Assembly (NCBI GenBank): GCA_963630635.1 | Contig: CAVGOA010000012.1 | Location: forward strand, 1-50,804 | Length of the DNA stretch: 50,804 nt | Direction of reading: 5' to 3' | Origin: Paratractidigestivibacter sp963630635 | Lineage (GTDB): Bacteria; Actinomycetota; Coriobacteriia; Coriobacteriales; Atopobiaceae | Shown here: piece after piece, positions 34,327-42,533 of the stretch | How positions within the stretch are numbered: position 1 is the first letter of the stretch | Layout of the letters: the number at the start of each line of letters is the position of its first letter | Translations under genes and position numbers: made by a program | The notes under the pieces: model-generated | The model's database searches: none | The model's input: only the letters and a program-made list of their open reading frames with translations | Told to the model about the DNA's origin: nothing

Positions 34327-35736
34327 TTAGAAGTCCGCGTTGCCCACGGTGCGCGGGTGCGGCAAGACGTCACGGATGTTGTCGACGCCCGTAAGGTACA
34401 TGACCAGGCGCTCGAAGCCCAGGCCAAAGCCCGCGTGCTGGCAGCCGCCGTAACGGCGCAGGTCAAGGTAGTACTTGTACTGCTCGGGGTCCATGCCCAG
34501 CTCGCGAATACGGCTCTCAAGCACGTCAAGGCGCTCCTCGCGCTGCGAACCGCCGATGATCTCGCCAATGCCGGGAACCAGGCAGTCGGCCGCGGCCACG
34601 GTCTTACCGTCGTCGTTCAAGCGCATGTAGAAGGCCTTGATCGCAGCCGGGTAATCGGTCACGAAGGTCGGGCGCTGGAAGTGCTTCTCGGTGAGATAAC
34701 GCTCGTGCTCGGTCTGAAGATCGCAGCCCCAGCTCACGGGGTATTCGAACTTCTCGCCGGCGACCTGGGCCTCTTCCAGAATCTGGATGGCCTCGGTGTA
34801 GGTGACGCGGGCAAAATCGCTGCTGGCAACGTGGTGCAGGCGCTCAAGCAGGCCCTTGTCCACAAACTTGTTGAAGAACTCCATCTCGTCGGGGCACTTC
34901 TCCAGCACGTAGTTGATCGCGTACTTGAGCATGTCCTCGGCGCAGGCCATGTCGCCCGCCAGGTCACAGAAGGCAAGCTCGGGCTCGACCATCCAGAACT
35001 CGGCGGCGTGACGACGCGTGTTGGAGTTCTCGGCGCGGAAGGTGGGGCCAAAGGTGTAGACGTCGCCAAAACTCAAGGCAAAGTTCTCGGCCTGCAGCTG
35101 ACCCGACACGGTCAGGTTGGCAGCGTGACCAAAGAAGTCCTGGCTCCAGTCGATGTCGCCCTTCTCGGTGCGCGGCGGGTTGTTGAGGTCAAGCGTGGTC
35201 ACGCGGAACATCTCGCCCGCACCCTCGGCGTCAGAGGTGGTGATGATGGGCGTGTTGACGTAGACAAAGCCGCGCTCTTGGAAGAAGCTGTGGATGGCAA
35301 AGGCCGCCACGCTGCGCACGCGAAAAACGGCGCGGAAGAGGTTGGTGCGGCTGCGCAGGTGCTGCTGGGTGCGCAAGAACTCGCGGGTCTGGCGCTTCTT
35401 CTGCATGGGGTAATCGGGGGCCGAGGCGCCCTCGACCGTAATGGTCGCGGCCTGTAACTCGAAGGGCTGGGGGCGATCGGGCGTGAGTTCAAGCACGCCG
35501 GTGAAGCTCAGGGCCGCGCCCACCGACTGGGCAATGACGCCGTCGTAGACCTCGTCGCCGAGCTTCTCTCGGTTGACGACGACCTGCAGGTCCTTGAAGC
35601 AGCTGCCGTCGTTCAACGTGACAAAACCAAAGTTCTTCATGTCACGGATCGAGCGGACCCAACCGGCAACGGTCACCGTGGCGCCGCCGAGCTGCTGGGC
35701 ATCGGCAAACAGGCTTGCAATCGTGTTACGTTCCAT
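34327..35736 (-). CDS. asnS: Asparaginyl-tRNA synthetase
   Basis: 469 residues, complete class IIb synthetase. The N-terminal OB-fold anticodon domain (TVAGWVRSIRDMKNFGFVTL, DLQVVVNREKL) is followed by the catalytic core with motif 1 (FRAVFRVRSVAAFAIHSFF and the ERGFVYVNTPII strand), motif 2 (FGPTFRAENSNTRRHAAEFW) and motif 3 (GFGLGFERLVMYLTG). The RHAAEFWMVEPE form and length favour AsnRS over AspRS. It charges tRNA-Asn in the cytosol. ATG at 35736 has GGAGG 10 bp upstream. It is a single-gene unit, divergent from pyrE, with the two starts 109 bp apart. Confidence 0.95.
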   Translation of the reverse strand: MERNTIASLFADAQQLGGATVTVAGWVRSIRDMKNFGFVTLNDGSCFKDLQVVVNREKLGDEVYDGVIAQSVGAALSFTGVLELTPDRPQPFELQAATITVEGASAPDYPMQKKRQTREFLRTQQHLRSRTNLFRAVFRVRSVAAFAIHSFFQERGFVYVNTPIITTSDAEGAGEMFRVTTLDLNNPPRTEKGDIDWSQDFFGHAANLTVSGQLQAENFALSFGDVYTFGPTFRAENSNTRRHAAEFWMVEPELAFCDLAGDMACAEDMLKYAINYVLEKCPDEMEFFNKFVDKGLLERLHHVASSDFARVTYTEAIQILEEAQVAGEKFEYPVSWGCDLQTEHERYLTEKHFQRPTFVTDYPAAIKAFYMRLNDDGKTVAAADCLVPGIGEIIGGSQREERLDVLESRIRELGMDPEQYKYYLDLRRYGGCQHAGFGLGFERLVMYLTGVDNIRDVLPHPRTVGNADF

Positions 35737-35844
35737 GGGCTAAGAGCCTCCTTTGCAATAATTTGACCCAACAACAGTACCCCAAACGCGCACCGGGGGC
35801 TAGAATCGATGCAGCATAAGACCGCTAACGGCAGGGAGAAACGC

Positions 35845-36507
35845 ATGGAAGCCTATAAACGCGAATTCATCGACTTCATGGTCGACAGCAACGTCTTGAA
35901 GTTTGGTGAGTTCACCTTGAAGAGCGGGCGCAAGTCGCCGTTCTTCATGAACGCCGGCGCCTACGTCACCGGATACCAGCTCAAGAAGCTGGGCGAGTAC
36001 TACGCGCAGGCCATCCACGATAACTTTGGCGACGACTTTGACGTTTTGTTTGGGCCGGCCTACAAGGGCATTCCCCTGGCAGTCGTGACCGCCATCGCCT
36101 ACCACGAGCTGTACGGCAAAGAGGTCAAGTACTGCTGTGACCGCAAGGAGGCCAAGGACCACGGCGCCGATAAGGGCAACCTGCTGGGCTACCCGCTGGC
36201 CGACGGCGACCGCGTGGTCATGGTCGAGGACGTGACCACCTCGGGCAAGTCGATCGACGAGACCTACCCCAAGGTTATGGCTGCGGCGAACGTCGAGGTC
36301 AAGGGCCTTATCGTGAGCCTCAACCGCATGGAGGTTGGTAAGGGCGGCGTCGTGACGGCGCAGCAGGAGATCCAGGAGAAGTACGGCTTCCCCGTAGCGA
36401 GCATCGTGAGCATGGCCGAGGTCGTCGAGGCCCTGGAGGGCACCCTCATCACCCCCGAGCTCAAGACCGCGATCGACGAGTACTACGCCCAGTACGGCGT
36501 GAAGTAA
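35845..36507 (+). CDS. pyrE: Orotate phosphoribosyltransferase
   Basis: 220 residues. The PRPP-binding signature MVEDVTTSGKSI, the N-terminal FGEFTLKSGRKSPFFMNAGA, GPAYKGIPLAVVTAIAYHE and the flexible catalytic loop CCDRKEAKDHG are all present, so this is the enzyme that joins orotate to PRPP to make OMP in pyrimidine synthesis. ATG at 35845 has CAGGGAGA at a good distance; an upstream in-frame start at 35809 lacks one. It stands alone here, away from other pyr genes. A strong terminator follows at 36535-36568, then inverted-repeat element B. Confidence 0.95.
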   Translation: MEAYKREFIDFMVDSNVLKFGEFTLKSGRKSPFFMNAGAYVTGYQLKKLGEYYAQAIHDNFGDDFDVLFGPAYKGIPLAVVTAIAYHELYGKEVKYCCDRKEAKDHGADKGNLLGYPLADGDRVVMVEDVTTSGKSIDETYPKVMAAANVEVKGLIVSLNRMEVGKGGVVTAQQEIQEKYGFPVASIVSMAEVVEALEGTLITPELKTAIDEYYAQYGVK

Positions 36508-36534
36508 CGTCTACGCTTTTAGTTTCGCAAGCCA

Positions 36535-36568
36535 AGCGGCTCGCCAGCACCCCGGCGAGCCGCTTTTT
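36535..36568 (+). terminator. Rho-independent terminator after pyrE
   Basis: AGCGGCTCGCC (36535-36545) pairs perfectly with GGCGAGCCGCT (36554-36564) and TTTTT follows to 36568. Confidence 0.92.
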
Positions 36569-36594
36569 CGTGTGTCGGCGCGGCCCCAAAACAT

Positions 36595-36734
36595 CGAGCG
36601 CGACTTCTTCCACTTTAAATCCGGAAACCATGAGTAGCCCGCGTAAGCAGCACCGCTGTGAGCTGGGAAAACCCTAAAGACAGCGCCTTGCCTACTCTAA
36701 GAAGCGGGATTTAAAGTGGAAGAGGTCGCGCTCG
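36595..36734. repeat. Inverted-repeat element B (~140 bp)
   Basis: The 28-bp arms at 36595-36622 and 36707-36734 pair with a single mismatch (core GACTTCTTCCACTTTAAATC). Inside are GAGTAG and CTACTC and a central AGCTGGGAAAACC. It is the same plan and arm sequence as element A at 19519-19664. It fills most of the gap between the pyrE terminator and the ECF transporter gene. Confidence 0.88.
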
Positions 36735-36771
36735 CGTGCGAAGAGGCCCCGCCAGACGCAGATTCTGACCC

Positions 36772-37494
36772 CTAAAACGCCACCTGAGCGACGAAAATCG
36801 CCAGGCCGGCGAGAAAGACAGCCGCGTCGGCGCCGCCAAAGCCAATGACAGTGGCCGTGGAATGCGGCCCCGGGTTCTCGACGCCCTTAGTGATGGCCGC
36901 CACGGCCAAATCGTCCGAGGTCATTGTGGCCGAGGCCAGCATTGGCACCAACACGTGCTCGACCGTGGCGCCCGGGCGGCAAATCATCGCTGCCGGGGTA
37001 ACGGCAATGCCGCGCAGGCTCATGGCGTCGGCGATATCACGGTATTGCCGCCGCAGCGTGGGGAAATAGCGCATCACAACGGCAACCGGGATGGTCCAGC
37101 GCTCGGGCACCCGCATGCGGCGCATCGCGGCGATAAGCTCGCTGGGCCTTGTGGTGGTAAACGCGAAGGTTCCCGCCATCATGCACGGCGCCATGAACCT
37201 AAAGCTCGTGACAAACCCGGCCACCACGGCCAACGCCCCCTGCGGCTCAATCCACGGTGTAACCACATGGTCAATCACAAATAACCCCAGGTAGATGGCA
37301 AGCCAGCGGCCAGCGGCCCGCAGGTGGCCGCTGGGCAGATAGCACATCGCGATCAAGGCCACCAACGCCGCCTCGCAGGCGGCCCGGCAGTGCAAGAACA
37401 TAAAAATGTTAGTCATCAGCAGCAGGAAGAGCTTGGTGCGCGGGTCCAAGCCCGCCTGCCCCCAGCCATCCTGCAACGCACCCGCTCTGGCCAT
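36772..37494 (-). CDS. ECF-type transporter transmembrane protein T (CbiQ/EcfT-like)
   Basis: 240 residues with membrane helices (KLFLLLMTNIFMFLHC, WLAIYLGLFVIDHVVTPWI, LAVVAGFVTSFRFMAPCMM) and the T-component coupling-helix region VPERWTIPVAVVMRYFPTLR with IADAMSLRGI, the Ala-Arg-Gly-type motif that contacts the ATPases. ATG at 37494 (MARAGALQDGW) overlaps the stop of the S-component gene by one base (TAATG), a sign of translational coupling; the open frame up to 37692 lies inside that gene. It is the last of four genes 40507 to 36772 that together encode an ECF importer. The substrate is not evident. Confidence 0.82.
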   Translation of the reverse strand: MARAGALQDGWGQAGLDPRTKLFLLLMTNIFMFLHCRAACEAALVALIAMCYLPSGHLRAAGRWLAIYLGLFVIDHVVTPWIEPQGALAVVAGFVTSFRFMAPCMMAGTFAFTTTRPSELIAAMRRMRVPERWTIPVAVVMRYFPTLRRQYRDIADAMSLRGIAVTPAAMICRPGATVEHVLVPMLASATMTSDDLAVAAITKGVENPGPHSTATVIGFGGADAAVFLAGLAIFVAQVAF

Positions 37495-38117
37495 TACGCC
37501 AGGTTCGCCTTCTTGAAGTGGCGCTCGACCAGGCCACGCCCAAAGATGCCGCCTACCACGGCACACACGATCACGGCAACAACCACAACAACGGCCATCG
37601 TGCTGTTGACGCCCGCAAAGACCTTGTCGATGTAGGCAGAGTCTTTGCCGCGTGCCACCAGCGCGGCCACGTACTGATCGCGCATGAGCCACAAGGGCAA
37701 AATCGGCCCCGTAACGCCAAACGAGAACACCACGTAAGCCAGCAGGTTAAGCTTGCGGTCCACGTATGCGCCCGCGCGAGCAATAAGGTCGGCGCCCGCG
37801 CCGCACACGATGCAGGTTGCAAACGACAAGATAAAGTGGCCACTAAAGAAGAAGAACGCGCCCATGACCAGGCCCACGGCCGTAACGGCGCCAAAACGCG
37901 GCACCTTGGCGATCAGCAGGTAGTAAATCGATCCCGCCACCAGCGCCACGCCCGCGGGAAGCAGCAGGTTGCCCACCACGGGAATCAAGATGCTGCAGGC
38001 AAACGTCACGACGGCGGTCACCAAAAAGTAGAGCGCCGCATAGATTCCCACGGTCACCAAATCCTGGACGGAAAGGCCGCCAGACTTCTGCTGGCCCGAG
38101 ACAGTTACTTTAGACAT
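37494..38117 (-). CDS. MptD-family ECF transporter S component
   Basis: 207 residues, six hydrophobic helices (LVTVGIYAALYFLVTAVVTF, AGVALVAGSIYYLLIAKVPR, AVTAVGLVMGAFFFFSGHFI, LLAYVVFSFGVTGPILPLWL, MAVVVVVAVIVCAVVGGIFG). The opening SVQDLVTVGIYAALYF and the FGAVTAVGLVMGAFFFFSGH segment fit the MptD/'Trep_Strep' group of substrate-binding S proteins, whose ligand is unknown in most cases. ATG at 38117 with AAAGGGA upstream begins 1 bp after the stop of the preceding gene. It is the substrate-capturing membrane subunit of this operon's importer. Confidence 0.82.
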   Translation of the reverse strand: MSKVTVSGQQKSGGLSVQDLVTVGIYAALYFLVTAVVTFACSILIPVVGNLLLPAGVALVAGSIYYLLIAKVPRFGAVTAVGLVMGAFFFFSGHFILSFATCIVCGAGADLIARAGAYVDRKLNLLAYVVFSFGVTGPILPLWLMRDQYVAALVARGKDSAYIDKVFAGVNSTMAVVVVVAVIVCAVVGGIFGRGLVERHFKKANLA

Positions 38118-38966
38118 TTATGCAATCCCTTTCTCAAGTTGCTTGTTGTAGAACAACGCGGAAAAGTCGCGCGGCGGCTCGGCAGGCAAGCTGACCTCAA
38201 ACTCGATATCTGCGCAGTCAGTCGCCAAAATACGAATGACGCAGCGCTCTCCGGCGGCAAAACCACTAAAGGCCTCGTATCGTTCCCCCGCCCCAGCAAA
38301 CAGAACGCCCAGCTCAAGGTGGGCGTCGGGCTCGTGGCAAATCCAATCGGGCCAAATCATGCCCAAAGACGCGCCGCCCGCGCGCTCAAGCTCAATAGCG
38401 TAGACATCACGGCCAAGGAACTTTGCAAAATCAGCGAAGCTCTCCACGGGCTTCTCGCCGGGTACGGGCACAGCCTCGATAAAACAGGCGTAGGTGTAGT
38501 AGATAAAGCGCTCGAACTCGCGGGCCACGGTCACGCGCCCGGCCATGTCGCGCAAGCCAGCGGGCGCCGCGCCGTCCCATCCCATGGCCACGCGCGGTCC
38601 AAACGCTCCATCGGCGAGAAGACCCTTTGCCTTGTAGAGGCCCTGCGCGGCCAGGGCCGCCGCATCGGCAATCTCCACGACGTCGTGCACCTGCGCCCAA
38701 CGGGCTCGGGCGGCCTCGGCCCCCGGCGCCTCAAGCGCGGCCTTGCTAACGTAGACCGGCACGTCATGAATCACATACGTGCGCGCGCCCTTCTCGCCAA
38801 CAAGCTCAAGACGAGGGCAAATGGGGGCAAACCGCCCCGCAGCGCCCTCCCAAAGAGGTCCCAGGTTGTAGGCATCCTCGCCCAGCCCCGGCGCCAGCGA
38901 ATGGTAAAACTCGGCCGCGGTCATGTCTGTCACACCAACTAGCAGCGGAAACTCAAACTCGGTCAC
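38118..38966 (-). CDS. Unknown protein encoded within the ECF transporter operon
   Basis: 282 residues, soluble, no signal peptide or membrane helix. It starts with GTG at 38966 in a GTGA overlap with the stop of the ATPase gene and has GGAAGGAG upstream, so translation is coupled. I do not recognise a family. Visible features are an N-terminal VTEFEFPLLVGVTDMTAAEF, conserved-looking aromatic stretches (RFIYYTYACFIEAVPVPGEK, MIWPDWICHEPDAHLELG) and an acidic C-terminal half ending in ALFYNKQLEKGIA. Its position between the ATPase and the S component suggests it modifies, hydrolyses or senses the transported compound, but this is inference only. Confidence 0.7.
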   Translation of the reverse strand: MTEFEFPLLVGVTDMTAAEFYHSLAPGLGEDAYNLGPLWEGAAGRFAPICPRLELVGEKGARTYVIHDVPVYVSKAALEAPGAEAARARWAQVHDVVEIADAAALAAQGLYKAKGLLADGAFGPRVAMGWDGAAPAGLRDMAGRVTVAREFERFIYYTYACFIEAVPVPGEKPVESFADFAKFLGRDVYAIELERAGGASLGMIWPDWICHEPDAHLELGVLFAGAGERYEAFSGFAAGERCVIRILATDCADIEFEVSLPAEPPRDFSALFYNKQLEKGIA

Positions 38967-40507
38967 AGTACGTCTCCTTCCAGTTCCTTCCAAAAGAAAT
39001 CGCGCAAGCGAGAGGTGCCCGCAGCATCGCCCAAGCTCCAGCTTCCCGCGACACGGCCCTGCGCCAGCTCCAACGCATGCCCGCAGCAAGCGCAAATGAA
39101 CTCGTAGTCGTGGCTCACGACCAAAACCAGGCGCCCGGCGGCCGCAACGTCACGCACCAGAGCGGCCACCTGACGCATGTGGGCCAGGTCCAGGCCACTT
39201 GTGGGCTCGTCGAACAAAACGACGTCGCGTCCGGCCGCGATCGCCGCCGCCACGCACAGGCGCTGCTTCTGCCCGCCCGAAAGCGTCAGCGGATGAGCCT
39301 CGGCGTAGTCAATGAGGTCCAGNNNNNNNNNNNNNNNNNNNNNNNNNNNNNNNNNNNNNNNNNNNNNNNNNNNNNNNNNNNNNNNNNNNNNNNNNNNNNN
39401 NNNNNNNNNNNNNNNNNNNNNNNNNNNNNNNNNNNNNNNNNNNNNNNNNNNNNNNNNNNNNNNNNNNNNNNNNNNNNNNNNNNNNNNNNNNNNNNNNNNN
39501 NNNNNNNNNNNNNNNNNNNNNNNNNNNNNNNNNNNNNNNNNNNNNNNNNNNNNNNNNNNNNNNNNNNNNNNNNNNNNNNNNNNNNNNNNNNNNNNNNNNN
39601 NNNNNNNNNNNNNNNNNNNNNNNNNNNNNNNGCGACCGTAGTCGCAGGTCAGACCCCGCAGGCGAGCCACGACGGCCCCACTGGCCACAGCAGCCACGCC
39701 GCCGACGGCCACGCCACCGGCCCCGCAGCCCGCCGCGACCTCGCACTCCTCCGGCCGCACGCGCCGCAGCCCCAGCGCGTCCGTCTCGCCAGCGCCAAGG
39801 GCGCGAAACTCGTCGCCCGTCCAGGCCCGTGCCACGCGCCCGCCCTCGATAAACAACACCTTGTCGACCAAATCCCGCAGGTAGTACACGCGGTGCTCGG
39901 CGATCAAGACCGCCTTGCCCTCGCGCTTCCACCGCGCGATGTAGCGGCGCAGGGAGTCGATGCTCCACACATCCAAGTTGCTCGACGGCTCGTCCAGCAC
40001 CAGCACATCGGCACCGCTGGCCTCGGCGGCCGCGCAGCACACGCGCTGCGCCTCTCCGCCCGAAAGCTCAAAGACCCGCCGCCCCAGAAATCCTTCTACG
40101 TCAAAATCGGCCGCCGCCCGCTCCACGGACCGGCGAATCACACCCGGCTCGCGTCCCAGATTCTCGCCAACAAAGGCCAGCTCACTGCGTACCTCGGCAT
40201 TGAACATCTGCGTCTTGGGGTTCTGGAACACGCTCGCCACGCGCCCGGCGATTTGGTGCATGTCCATCTCGCCCAACGCGACGCCGTCCAGGCGCACTTC
40301 TCCGTACATGCAGCCGCGCTCGTAGTGCGGCACCAGGCCGTTTGCCATCTTGAGCGCCGTCGACTTTCCGCAGCCCGAACCGCCGCACAGCAAGACGACC
40401 TCGCCCGTGCCCACGCTAAAGTCCAGGTGCTCCACCACGGGAGCCTCAAACCCCTCGCCCGACCTGCCCGGATAGGCAAACCCGGCATCAATAAACTCAA
40501 GTCCCAC
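38963..40507 (-). CDS. Tandem ECF-type ATPase (two fused ABC domains), interrupted by gap
   Basis: 514 residues counting the N-run. The first nucleotide-binding domain is complete: GGSGCGKSTALKMANGLVPH, the Q-loop VFQNPKTQMF typical of ECF ATPases, LSGGEAQRVCCAAAEA and VLVLDEPSSNLD. The second begins near RLRGLTCDYGR; its Walker A is lost in the N-run at 39323-39631, but LSGGQKQRLCVAAAIAAGRD, VVLFDEPTSGLD and VVSHDYEFI remain. Such two-domain ATPases replace separate EcfA1/EcfA2 in some operons with MptD-type S components. ATG at 40507 is near the palindromic AGAGTAACCCCTGG motif upstream. It is the first gene of the four-gene operon. Confidence 0.88.
   Translation of the reverse strand: MGLEFIDAGFAYPGRSGEGFEAPVVEHLDFSVGTGEVVLLCGGSGCGKSTALKMANGLVPHYERGCMYGEVRLDGVALGEMDMHQIAGRVASVFQNPKTQMFNAEVRSELAFVGENLGREPGVIRRSVERAAADFDVEGFLGRRVFELSGGEAQRVCCAAAEASGADVLVLDEPSSNLDVWSIDSLRRYIARWKREGKAVLIAEHRVYYLRDLVDKVLFIEGGRVARAWTGDEFRALGAGETDALGLRRVRPEECEVAAGCGAGGVAVGGVAAVASGAVVARLRGLTCDYGRXXXXXXXXXXXXXXXXXXXXXXXXXXXXXXXXXXXXXXXXXXXXXXXXXXXXXXXXXXXXXXXXXXXXXXXXXXXXXXXXXXXXXXXXXXXXXXXXXXXXXXXLDLIDYAEAHPLTLSGGQKQRLCVAAAIAAGRDVVLFDEPTSGLDLAHMRQVAALVRDVAAAGRLVLVVSHDYEFICACCGHALELAQGRVAGSWSLGDAAGTSRLRDFFWKELEGDVL
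39323..39631. other. Assembly gap (309 N) inside the tandem ABC ATPase gene
   Basis: Unknown bases; 309 is a multiple of three and the frame continues, so the size is plausible. It removes the Walker A of the second ABC domain. Confidence 0.95.
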
Positions 40508-40563
40508 TCTTAGGCGTCTCCCGTCTGCGGTCGGAGTCGTCGCTCATCATCAATACAAGTTAG

Positions 40564-40577
40564 CCAGGGGTTACTCT
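40564..40577 (-). promoter_or_regulatory. Shared 14-bp upstream motif within a GTTAG/CTAAC inverted repeat
   Basis: The minus strand reads AGAGTAACCCCTGG, one base different from the motif before the CydD-like gene at 15913-15926. Here it is bracketed by GTTAG and CTAAC (40559-40580), giving a 22-bp imperfect dyad 52-73 bp upstream of the ATPase start. It may be a repressor or activator site. Confidence 0.42.
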
Positions 40578-40623
40578 AACATCGCGCGCCCTTCTCGCCC
40601 ACGACTTTGCAGGCGCGAAACAC

Positions 40624-40656
40624 AAAAAGCCCCGACAACCCAAAGGTTGCCGGGGC
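40624..40656 (-). terminator. Rho-independent terminator after the DUF5692 gene
   Basis: On the minus strand GCCCCGGCAACC pairs with GGTTGTCGGGGC (one wobble) around a 4-nt loop and is followed by TTTTT (A run at 40624-40628 of the plus strand). Confidence 0.9.
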
Positions 40657-40718
40657 AACGGGGCTCCTCTATGCGGGAAACCCAGGGGCGAGAAGCGCCG
40701 TCCTACGTGCGTAGCGTC

Positions 40719-41726
40719 CTACTCCGCGTGGGCGTAGTCCACCGCACCGCGACGAGCGGTGGCCTCGTCCCAATCCTTGGTCCCCTCAAAGACGTCCTGC
40801 TTGTAGGGGTTGCGGCCAAGCTTCTTGGCGCGGTAGATGATGTAGCCAATGGCCAGCACGTTGGCGATAAGGGCCAGAATCGACACGACCAGCGCCGCGT
40901 TTGGGTTCAGGTTGGAGTGCGTCACAAAGATGGACTGCTCCTGGAAGTACGGGAACACCTGCGCGAACATGCACCAGATGGCCAGGGTGAAGGCGCGGTT
41001 CTGGATCCAGCCGCCCTTGTTCCAGAAGAAGTTGGCCACGGTGGGGGCAAGCAGCAGCGCAAAGCCGCAGTACCAAGAGTGGGTGGGCAGGCAGTTGTAG
41101 GTGTAGCAGAAGTTCCAGATGTCGTAGGCCACGATGTAGACCCAGGTCATGTCGGGCCACAACATGTCGGACTTGTCGTCGCTGGCGTAGACGCTCCACC
41201 AGCCGGTCATGCAGAAGATGTTGATCAGGCCGGCGATGCCGTTGAACACGTTGTTCCAACCGGCAAGCTGGGTTGCACCCTCAGAGGTCACCCAGGTCGT
41301 CTCGCCAAGTGCGAAGAAATGGTAGGCGCTCTCGAAGTCAGAGCACACGGCAATCAAGATGTTGATGGCAACGATCAAGAACGGGTAGGCACGGAACCAC
41401 TTGGCCTTGCCGATCTTGCCCCACTGGTACTTGATGGCGATAAAGCCCCAGCAGCCGGCCAACGCCGCGTAGACCTTGGCGTAGTGGAACCAGCTGTTCT
41501 GGTAGATGTGGGTGGGGTTGGTAAGGGCCCACTCGGCGCCCTGCGAGACACCCACGGCAATAGCCGCGCAGTAGATGGTCATGGCCAGCGGAGCCACGCC
41601 AAAGATGATTGCCGCGCCGACCTTGGTACGACGGCCGATCTCGTTGGCCACGATCAGGCCAACGAACACCATGGCCCAGCCAAGCCAGTGGTAGAGCGTG
41701 TTAGAGCTCCAAACGTCAAACAGCAT
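40719..41726 (-). CDS. DUF5692-family polytopic membrane protein
   Basis: 335 residues with about nine hydrophobic helices (WLGWAMVFVGLIVANEIGRR, GAAIIFGVAPLAMTIYCAAI, FLIVAINILIAVCSDFESAY, LNPNAALVVSILALIANVLA) and Trp/Tyr-rich loops (NPTHIYQNSWFHYAKVYAAL, WVYIVAYDIWNFCYTYNCLP). The pattern fits the DUF5692 family (name from memory) of anaerobic gut bacteria, for which I know no function. ATG at 41726 has AGAGAGGA upstream; the longer frame to 41759 does not. It lies 120 bp downstream of the TetR gene on the same strand, so TetR is its likely regulator. Confidence 0.75.
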   Translation of the reverse strand: MLFDVWSSNTLYHWLGWAMVFVGLIVANEIGRRTKVGAAIIFGVAPLAMTIYCAAIAVGVSQGAEWALTNPTHIYQNSWFHYAKVYAALAGCWGFIAIKYQWGKIGKAKWFRAYPFLIVAINILIAVCSDFESAYHFFALGETTWVTSEGATQLAGWNNVFNGIAGLINIFCMTGWWSVYASDDKSDMLWPDMTWVYIVAYDIWNFCYTYNCLPTHSWYCGFALLLAPTVANFFWNKGGWIQNRAFTLAIWCMFAQVFPYFQEQSIFVTHSNLNPNAALVVSILALIANVLAIGYIIYRAKKLGRNPYKQDVFEGTKDWDEATARRGAVDYAHAE

Positions 41727-41846
41727 TTCGATCCTCTCTCCTTGTTCTTGCACGGGCACGTGGCCCGTGGCCTTTCCTTTGTTGCCCGCGCGGCGGCGGT
41801 CGGGGCGAACTGCCCGGCCTGAGCGCGCGACTGCCCGGCCCCTCCC

Positions 41847-42422
41847 CTAAGCCAGGTCCAAGTGCAGGGTCTTAGCGATAAGGTCGGCTATGACCTCTTT
41901 GGGCGCCTCGGGGTTCTGGCGCACGTAGCCTACCAGGCCAAAGATCAGCAGGTAGAACGTGTCGTAGACGTTATCGATCTCCATCTTGTGCATCGCGGCG
42001 TAGTCACGCGCCGTGGTGTCTGTGAGATAGCGGGCCAGAGCATCGGCGCTTTGCTGAGAAAAGCGCAGGTAAAGTGCGGCGTTCTCGGGCTTTAAGAGCA
42101 GCTGCCTAAAGGTGTCGCGCTCAAGCAAAAGCGAGGTGAACATATCCACGCAGTCGCGCAGCGCCCCCGCCACATCGCCCGTGGTGCGGTTCTCGTTCCA
42201 CTCCTTGATAGCGTTCACGAAGCCCTGGACGTAGCCGTCCAACACCGCGTTGGTCACGGCCTCTTTGTCGCCAAAGTAGTGGTAGAAGAGGCTGCGCGTG
42301 ATACCGGCCTTCTCGGTGATGTCTTTGACCGAGGTTCGCGCGATGCCTTTCTCGCCAAAAAGCTCCCTTGCGGCATCGACGATCTGCTTGCTCCTGGCGG
42401 AGCTAATCTCGGTGGTTTCCAC
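41847..42422 (-). CDS. TetR/AcrR-family transcriptional regulator
   Basis: 191 residues. The N-terminal DNA-binding domain is typical: IVDAARELFGEKGIARTSVK and ITEKAGITRSLFYHYFGDKE, then an all-helical ligand and dimer domain without recognisable specificity. The start is GTG at 42422 with AGAGG 7-8 bp upstream. It precedes the DUF5692 gene on the same strand and follows the nitroreductase gene. A dyad at 42449-42481 lies directly upstream and could be both the nitroreductase terminator and a site of autoregulation (its core TTGACACTGTGTCAA is a 15-bp palindrome of TetR-operator size). The regulated genes are most likely itself and the DUF5692 membrane protein (inference). Confidence 0.88.
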   Translation of the reverse strand: METTEISSARSKQIVDAARELFGEKGIARTSVKDITEKAGITRSLFYHYFGDKEAVTNAVLDGYVQGFVNAIKEWNENRTTGDVAGALRDCVDMFTSLLLERDTFRQLLLKPENAALYLRFSQQSADALARYLTDTTARDYAAMHKMEIDNVYDTFYLLIFGLVGYVRQNPEAPKEVIADLIAKTLHLDLA

Positions 42423-42448
42423 TTACTAACCTCTTCTAAAACGAAAAA

Positions 42449-42481
42449 TGCCTGCGATTGACACTGTGTCAACCGCAGGCA
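42449..42481 (-). terminator. Terminator of the nitroreductase gene, possibly also a TetR operator
   Basis: TGCCTGCG/CGCAGGCA flank the palindrome TTGACACTGTGTCAA, giving a 33-nt near-perfect dyad. On the minus strand it is followed by TTTTT, as expected for an intrinsic terminator 53 bp past the nitroreductase stop. The inner palindrome contains a consensus -35 box on the minus strand and sits 27 bp from the tetR start codon, so a dual role is possible. Confidence 0.65.
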
Positions 42482-42533
42482 CATTATGCATGTGTAGGCT
42501 TTGTGATGCAAGCCTTACCGGGCAATGAACCCG

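Noticed and set aside
36595..36734. Simple transcription terminators as the explanation for elements A, B and C
   Set aside because: They have no T tracts, are three to four times longer than terminators, contain conserved inner motifs, and element B follows a separate, complete terminator.
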